This document shows, piece by piece, positions 61,147 to 64,000 of a DNA stretch of 64,000 nucleotides; the first letter of the stretch is position 1; each line of letters starts with the position of its first letter. Source of the DNA: Sphingomonadales bacterium. GTDB taxonomy: Bacteria > Pseudomonadota > Alphaproteobacteria > Sphingomonadales > Sphingomonadaceae. The position numbers were made by a program, and so were the translations under genes. The notes under the pieces are model-generated. The model ran no database searches and was not told where the DNA came from. It saw only the letters and a program-made list of their open reading frames with translations. The DNA is taken from assembly GCA_027486415.1 (NCBI GenBank), contig JAIXPC010000013.1, forward strand, positions 1-64,000, read 5' to 3'.

Positions 61147-61757
61147 TGGACCCGCTTGCCATCATTGCCGACGAGCTGAAGCGGCGTGACCGCGAACGCT
61201 GGCTGACCTGCCTCTATGCCGCAGCGCCGGCCCGCCCCGGTCTGGTCGCGCTGTTCGCGCTGGATGCCGAACTCGCCCATGTCGTCGCCACCACCACCGA
61301 ACCGATGCTGGGCGAAATCCGCCTTGCCTGGTGGCGGGACAGGTTGACCGAGCTGGACAGCGCGCCCGCCCCTGCCCAGCCCCTGTTGCAGGCCCTGCAA
61401 CAGCGCGCGCTGCCGCGCCTTTCGGGTGCGGACCTGGCCACGCTGGAAGATCGCTGGCTCGGCCTTCTCGATGGGGAAATTGTCCCGCAATCGCATATCG
61501 ATGGCGGCGCGCAGCTGTTCGTGCTGGCAGCGCGCCTGCTGGGCGGCGACGTGCGCGAAGCCGCGATGCTGGGCCAGGCCTGGATGCAGGGTGTGGCCGT
61601 GCCGGGCCGCACCAGCGTGCTGCTGCGCCCACTGCGTGCGCTCGCCGCGCTGTCGGCCCGCGATGCCGCCCGCCGCGCCGCTGGCCAGCCGCCCGAACAG
61701 CCGGGCAGCGCGGCGCGGCAGTGGCTGATGCTGAAGGTGGTTGCGCTCGGGCGCTGA
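61146..61757 (+). CDS. Squalene/phytoene synthase-like protein (short)
   Basis: A 203-residue member of the squalene/phytoene synthase fold. It contains FALDAELAHVVATTTEPMLGEIRLAWWRDRL, which matches the conserved R-x-x-W-W-R-D region, but the paired D-x-x-x-D motifs for Mg-diphosphate binding are incomplete, and it lacks the C-terminal third of catalytic enzymes. It resembles the NDUFAF6-like branch, which assists respiratory complex assembly. Enzyme activity is doubtful. Confidence 0.75.
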   Translation: MDPLAIIADELKRRDRERWLTCLYAAAPARPGLVALFALDAELAHVVATTTEPMLGEIRLAWWRDRLTELDSAPAPAQPLLQALQQRALPRLSGADLATLEDRWLGLLDGEIVPQSHIDGGAQLFVLAARLLGGDVREAAMLGQAWMQGVAVPGRTSVLLRPLRALAALSARDAARRAAGQPPEQPGSAARQWLMLKVVALGR

Positions 61758-61805
61758 GCCGGCGTAACGATCAGCCGTCAGGGTCGTCGGCAGGGGAGCA
61801 CCATC

Positions 61806-62270
61806 GTGCGCCGCATCCTTGGCTTTGTCGTCGCGCTTGTCGGCCTGCTTGGCGCCGGCCTGCTGCTGTGGCGCGCGCCGCCCGTCACCCAGCCGGCCGC
61901 CGCGCTGGAAGTTGCCGATGCCGATCCCGATGGCCAGCCGGCCGATGGTGCCGAACCGCTGGTGGCGCCCAGATCGCCGCTGTCGGATGCAGAGCGCGAG
62001 GCGCGGCGGCTGGCGCGGTATGACAAGGATGATGATGGCGCGGTCAGCCGCACCGAATTTCTCGGCAACCGCCGCAAATCCTTTGAAAAGGCCGATCGCA
62101 ATCGGGATGGCCGACTGGATTTCGAGGAATATGCCGTCGCCACCGCCACGAAATTCGCCCGTGCCGACCGCAACGCCGATGGCGCGCTGACGGCCAGGGA
62201 ATTTGCGACGACGGCCACGAAACGCAAGGCGAAGGCCGCGTGTGTGTGTCCTCAGCCGGCGGAGGAGTGA
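61806..62270 (+). CDS. EF-hand calcium-binding protein, membrane-anchored
   Basis: A 154-residue protein with an N-terminal membrane helix or uncleaved signal (ILGFVVALVGLLGAGLLLW) and three canonical EF-hand loops: DKDDDGAVSRTE, DRNRDGRLDFEE and DRNADGALTARE. Loop positions 1, 3, 5 and 12 have acidic or polar residues that should bind calcium. It should face the periplasm. GTG start at 61806. A palindromic repeat follows its stop. Confidence 0.85.
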   Translation: MRRILGFVVALVGLLGAGLLLWRAPPVTQPAAALEVADADPDGQPADGAEPLVAPRSPLSDAEREARRLARYDKDDDGAVSRTEFLGNRRKSFEKADRNRDGRLDFEEYAVATATKFARADRNADGALTAREFATTATKRKAKAACVCPQPAEE

Positions 62271-62278
62271 GCTTTCGG

Positions 62279-62371
62279 CCCACCCCCAGCCTCTCCCGCC
62301 TGCGGGAGGGGAGCAGGACGGGTCAGGCGCACAGGGTTCCCCTCCCGCCTGCGGGAGGGGTCAGGGGTGGG
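62279..62371. repeat. Double-hairpin palindromic repeat, copy 3
   Basis: This has the same layout as the copies at 45240 and 58678: outer arms CCCACCCCCAG and CAGGGGTGGG, inner hairpins CTCCCGCCTGCGGGAG and CCCCTCCCGCCTGCGGGAGGGG. It fills most of the convergent gap between the EF-hand gene and trmFO. Confidence 0.85.
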
Positions 62372-62383
62372 TGTTGACCAACC

Positions 62384-63706
62384 TCACGCCACCTGCATCC
62401 ATGCCGCCAGATCAGCCCGCGCCCGCGCCACAAGGGCCGGCTTGCGCTGGTCCTTCTTGGGTGCCGGCTCGATCGCCGGGAACAGGCCGAAATTGACGTT
62501 CATCGGCTGGAAGGTGGCGGCTTCCGCGCCGCCGGTGATGTGGTGGAGGAGGGCGCCCAGCGCCGTGGTGGCCGGCGGCGGCACCGGATCGCGGCCCTGC
62601 CGTTCGGCAATGGCAAAGCGCGCCGCCATCAGCCCGACGGCGGCTGATTCCACATAGCCTTCACAACCGGTGATCTGGCCGGCAAAGCGGATGGCCGGGC
62701 GCGCCTTCAGCCGCAGCGTCTGGTCAAGCAGCACTGGCGACTTGATGAAGGTGTTGCGGTGCAGGCCGCCCAGCCGCGCGAACTGGGCATTTTCCAGCCC
62801 CGGAATGGTGCGGAACACGCGCACCTGTTCGGCGTGCTTCATCTTGGTCTGGAAACCGACCATGTTCCACAGTGTGCCGCTGGCATTGTCCTGCCGCAGC
62901 TGCACCACCGCCCAGGCGCGCTTGCCGGTGGCGGGGTTGGTCAGGCCCACCGGCTTCATCGGCCCGAATCGCGGCGTGTCGCGGCCGCGTTCGGCCATCA
63001 CCTCGATCGGCATGCAGCCGTCGAAATAGGGCGTGTTGGCCTCCCACTCCTTGTAACTCGTCTTCTCGGCCGCCAGCAGCGCATCGATGAACGCCTCATA
63101 TTGGGCCTTGTCCATCGGGCAGTTCAGATAATCCTTGGCCCCGCCCTTGTCCCAGCGCGACTGGAACCAGGCGGTGCCAAGATCGATTGATTCAAAATGG
63201 ATCACCGGCGCAATCGCATCGAAGAAGGCCAGCGCGTCTTCGCCGGTCACCTCGCGGATAGCGTGGGCGAGCGGTTCGGCCGTCAGGGGCCCGGTGGCGA
63301 TGATCACGCTGTCCCACTCCGCCGGCGGCAGGCCGGTGATCATTTCGCGCACGATCGTCACGTTGGGGTGGGCAGCGAGCGCGGCAGTGACACCGGCCGA
63401 GAAGATGTCGCGATCCACCGCCAGCGCCGATCCGGCCGGCACGCGCGCCTTGTCGGCCTCGCGCATCACCAGCGACCCCAGCGCGCGCATTTCCTGGTGG
63501 ATCAGGCCAACGGCATTGTTGTCGGGATCGTCGCTGCGAAAGCTGTTGGAGCAGACGAGTTCGGCCAACCCATCGGTGCGGTGCGCGTCGGTGCCGTGCA
63601 CCCCGCGCATCTCGTGCAGGATCACGGGGATGCCGGCCTCTGCCGCCTGCCACGCCGCTTCCGACCCTGCGAGGCCGCCGCCGATGATGTGGATTTCCTG
63701 TGTCAT
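62384..63706 (-). CDS. trmFO: Folate/FAD-dependent tRNA (uracil-54-C5)-methyltransferase
   Basis: A 440-residue flavoenzyme that methylates U54 of tRNA using methylenetetrahydrofolate. The start [23 protein letters not shown] is the FAD-binding loop; ATG 63706 opens the conserved first strand. [33 protein letters not shown] and [11 protein letters not shown] follow, with the conserved [15 protein letters not shown] and the C-terminal NVNFGLFP motif. It is convergent with the EF-hand gene and separated by palindromic repeat copy 3. Confidence 0.96.
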   Translation of the reverse strand: MTQEIHIIGGGLAGSEAAWQAAEAGIPVILHEMRGVHGTDAHRTDGLAELVCSNSFRSDDPDNNAVGLIHQEMRALGSLVMREADKARVPAGSALAVDRDIFSAGVTAALAAHPNVTIVREMITGLPPAEWDSVIIATGPLTAEPLAHAIREVTGEDALAFFDAIAPVIHFESIDLGTAWFQSRWDKGGAKDYLNCPMDKAQYEAFIDALLAAEKTSYKEWEANTPYFDGCMPIEVMAERGRDTPRFGPMKPVGLTNPATGKRAWAVVQLRQDNASGTLWNMVGFQTKMKHAEQVRVFRTIPGLENAQFARLGGLHRNTFIKSPVLLDQTLRLKARPAIRFAGQITGCEGYVESAAVGLMAARFAIAERQGRDPVPPPATTALGALLHHITGGAEAATFQPMNVNFGLFPAIEPAPKKDQRKPALVARARADLAAWMQVA

Positions 63707-63984
63707 GGCCGGCGCTATACGCATTTCGTGCGCTGCCGTCCAAGCGCAGGGGGCGGACGCTGTGCCGCAGTGCGGGAAGCGCTTGGCTCCAGAGCGTTTT
63801 GGCCCCCCGAATTTTCCAGTGTGCGGCAGAAAGTCGCTGTTTGGCCTTCCCATCCGTTTTGGGCCTCGCTATACCCGGCCCAGCCCCGGCCTCACTGTCG
63901 GCGCGTTCGTTTGGAAGTCGTCATGATGCATCGCGGCCAGCGTTCGGCCGGCCCCAGCCCAGTCGGTTCGGCGGGAGAACTCCC

Positions 63985-64000
63985 ATGCCAAGGCTGACGG
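63985..64000 (+). CDS. Possible start of a gene running out of the window
   Basis: ATG 63985 is preceded at a good distance by GGGAG (63973-63977). Only five codons (MPRLT) are visible, so no product can be named. It would be divergent from trmFO. Confidence 0.3.

Noticed and set aside
63707-63984. Open frames upstream of trmFO as part of that gene or a separate gene
   Set aside because: The trmFO FAD loop begins right at ATG 63706, and the upstream in-frame residues are not conserved. The plus-strand frames are antisense continuations.

Overview
The window is high-GC DNA from an alphaproteobacterium, most likely a sphingomonad (order Sphingomonadales). The support is gene content and order: panB, a YfgM-like TPR protein, bamB and der in a row; a ChpT-type histidine phosphotransferase; phasin; dnaX next to the YbaB gene; an RpoH-type sigma factor; folate-dependent trmFO; and a PATR-type autotransporter. 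Genus cannot be fixed from the sequence. Genes are tightly packed, and many neighbours overlap by 1 to 11 bases (ATGA, GTGA or TGATG junctions). No tRNA, rRNA, CRISPR array or intact insertion sequence was found. The only RNA gene is the SRP RNA at 55.3 kb.

Layout, left half. 0-8.2 kb: the 3' end of an RND outer membrane factor gene, then a MarR-controlled cassette (marR divergent from hydrolase, hotdog thioesterase, RND adaptor, RND pump). The cassette is flanked by two diverged direct repeats of about 145 bp. 8.2-12.2 kb: a loose island of small regulators, including a receiver domain lacking its phospho-acceptor Asp fused to a MarR-like winged helix, a minimal MarR-like winged-helix protein, and an OmpR-type DNA-binding domain without a receiver. 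12.2-18.2 kb: greB, a cryptochrome/photolyase, small hypotheticals, an ArsC/Spx-like protein, an EVE-domain protein and a GPH-type transporter. Next comes a deletion scar where a LysR gene and a wrbA gene, both missing their 5' ends, meet head to head.

Middle. 18.2-23.4 kb: pantothenate (panB), envelope (YfgM-like, bamB), ribosome assembly (der) and a zeta-class GST. 23.5-29.1 kb: a 1863-residue autotransporter with 88-residue passenger repeats. 29.2-37.7 kb: threonine aldolase, EamA exporter, universal stress protein, an orphan molybdopterin-binding dehydrogenase subunit with an epimerase-like partner, and a CrtC-like/phosphotransferase operon. 37.7-42.9 kb: a five-gene overlapping operon of aminopeptidase N, a histone-deacetylase-family amidohydrolase, an ECF sigma factor, a probable anti-sigma factor and a Spy/CpxP-like periplasmic protein.

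Right half. 42.9-64 kb: mostly housekeeping genes: D-amino-acid transaminase-like enzyme, photolyase, pirin, clpS, phasin, a JAMM/cold-shock/ChpT operon, rluD-rpoH-mtgA, dnaX-ybaB, ffs, ferredoxin with two different cysteine desulfurases, anmK, a serine hydrolase, a squalene-synthase-like protein, an EF-hand protein and trmFO. Three convergent gene pairs here are separated by the same GC-rich double-hairpin palindrome, which fills most or nearly all of each gap.
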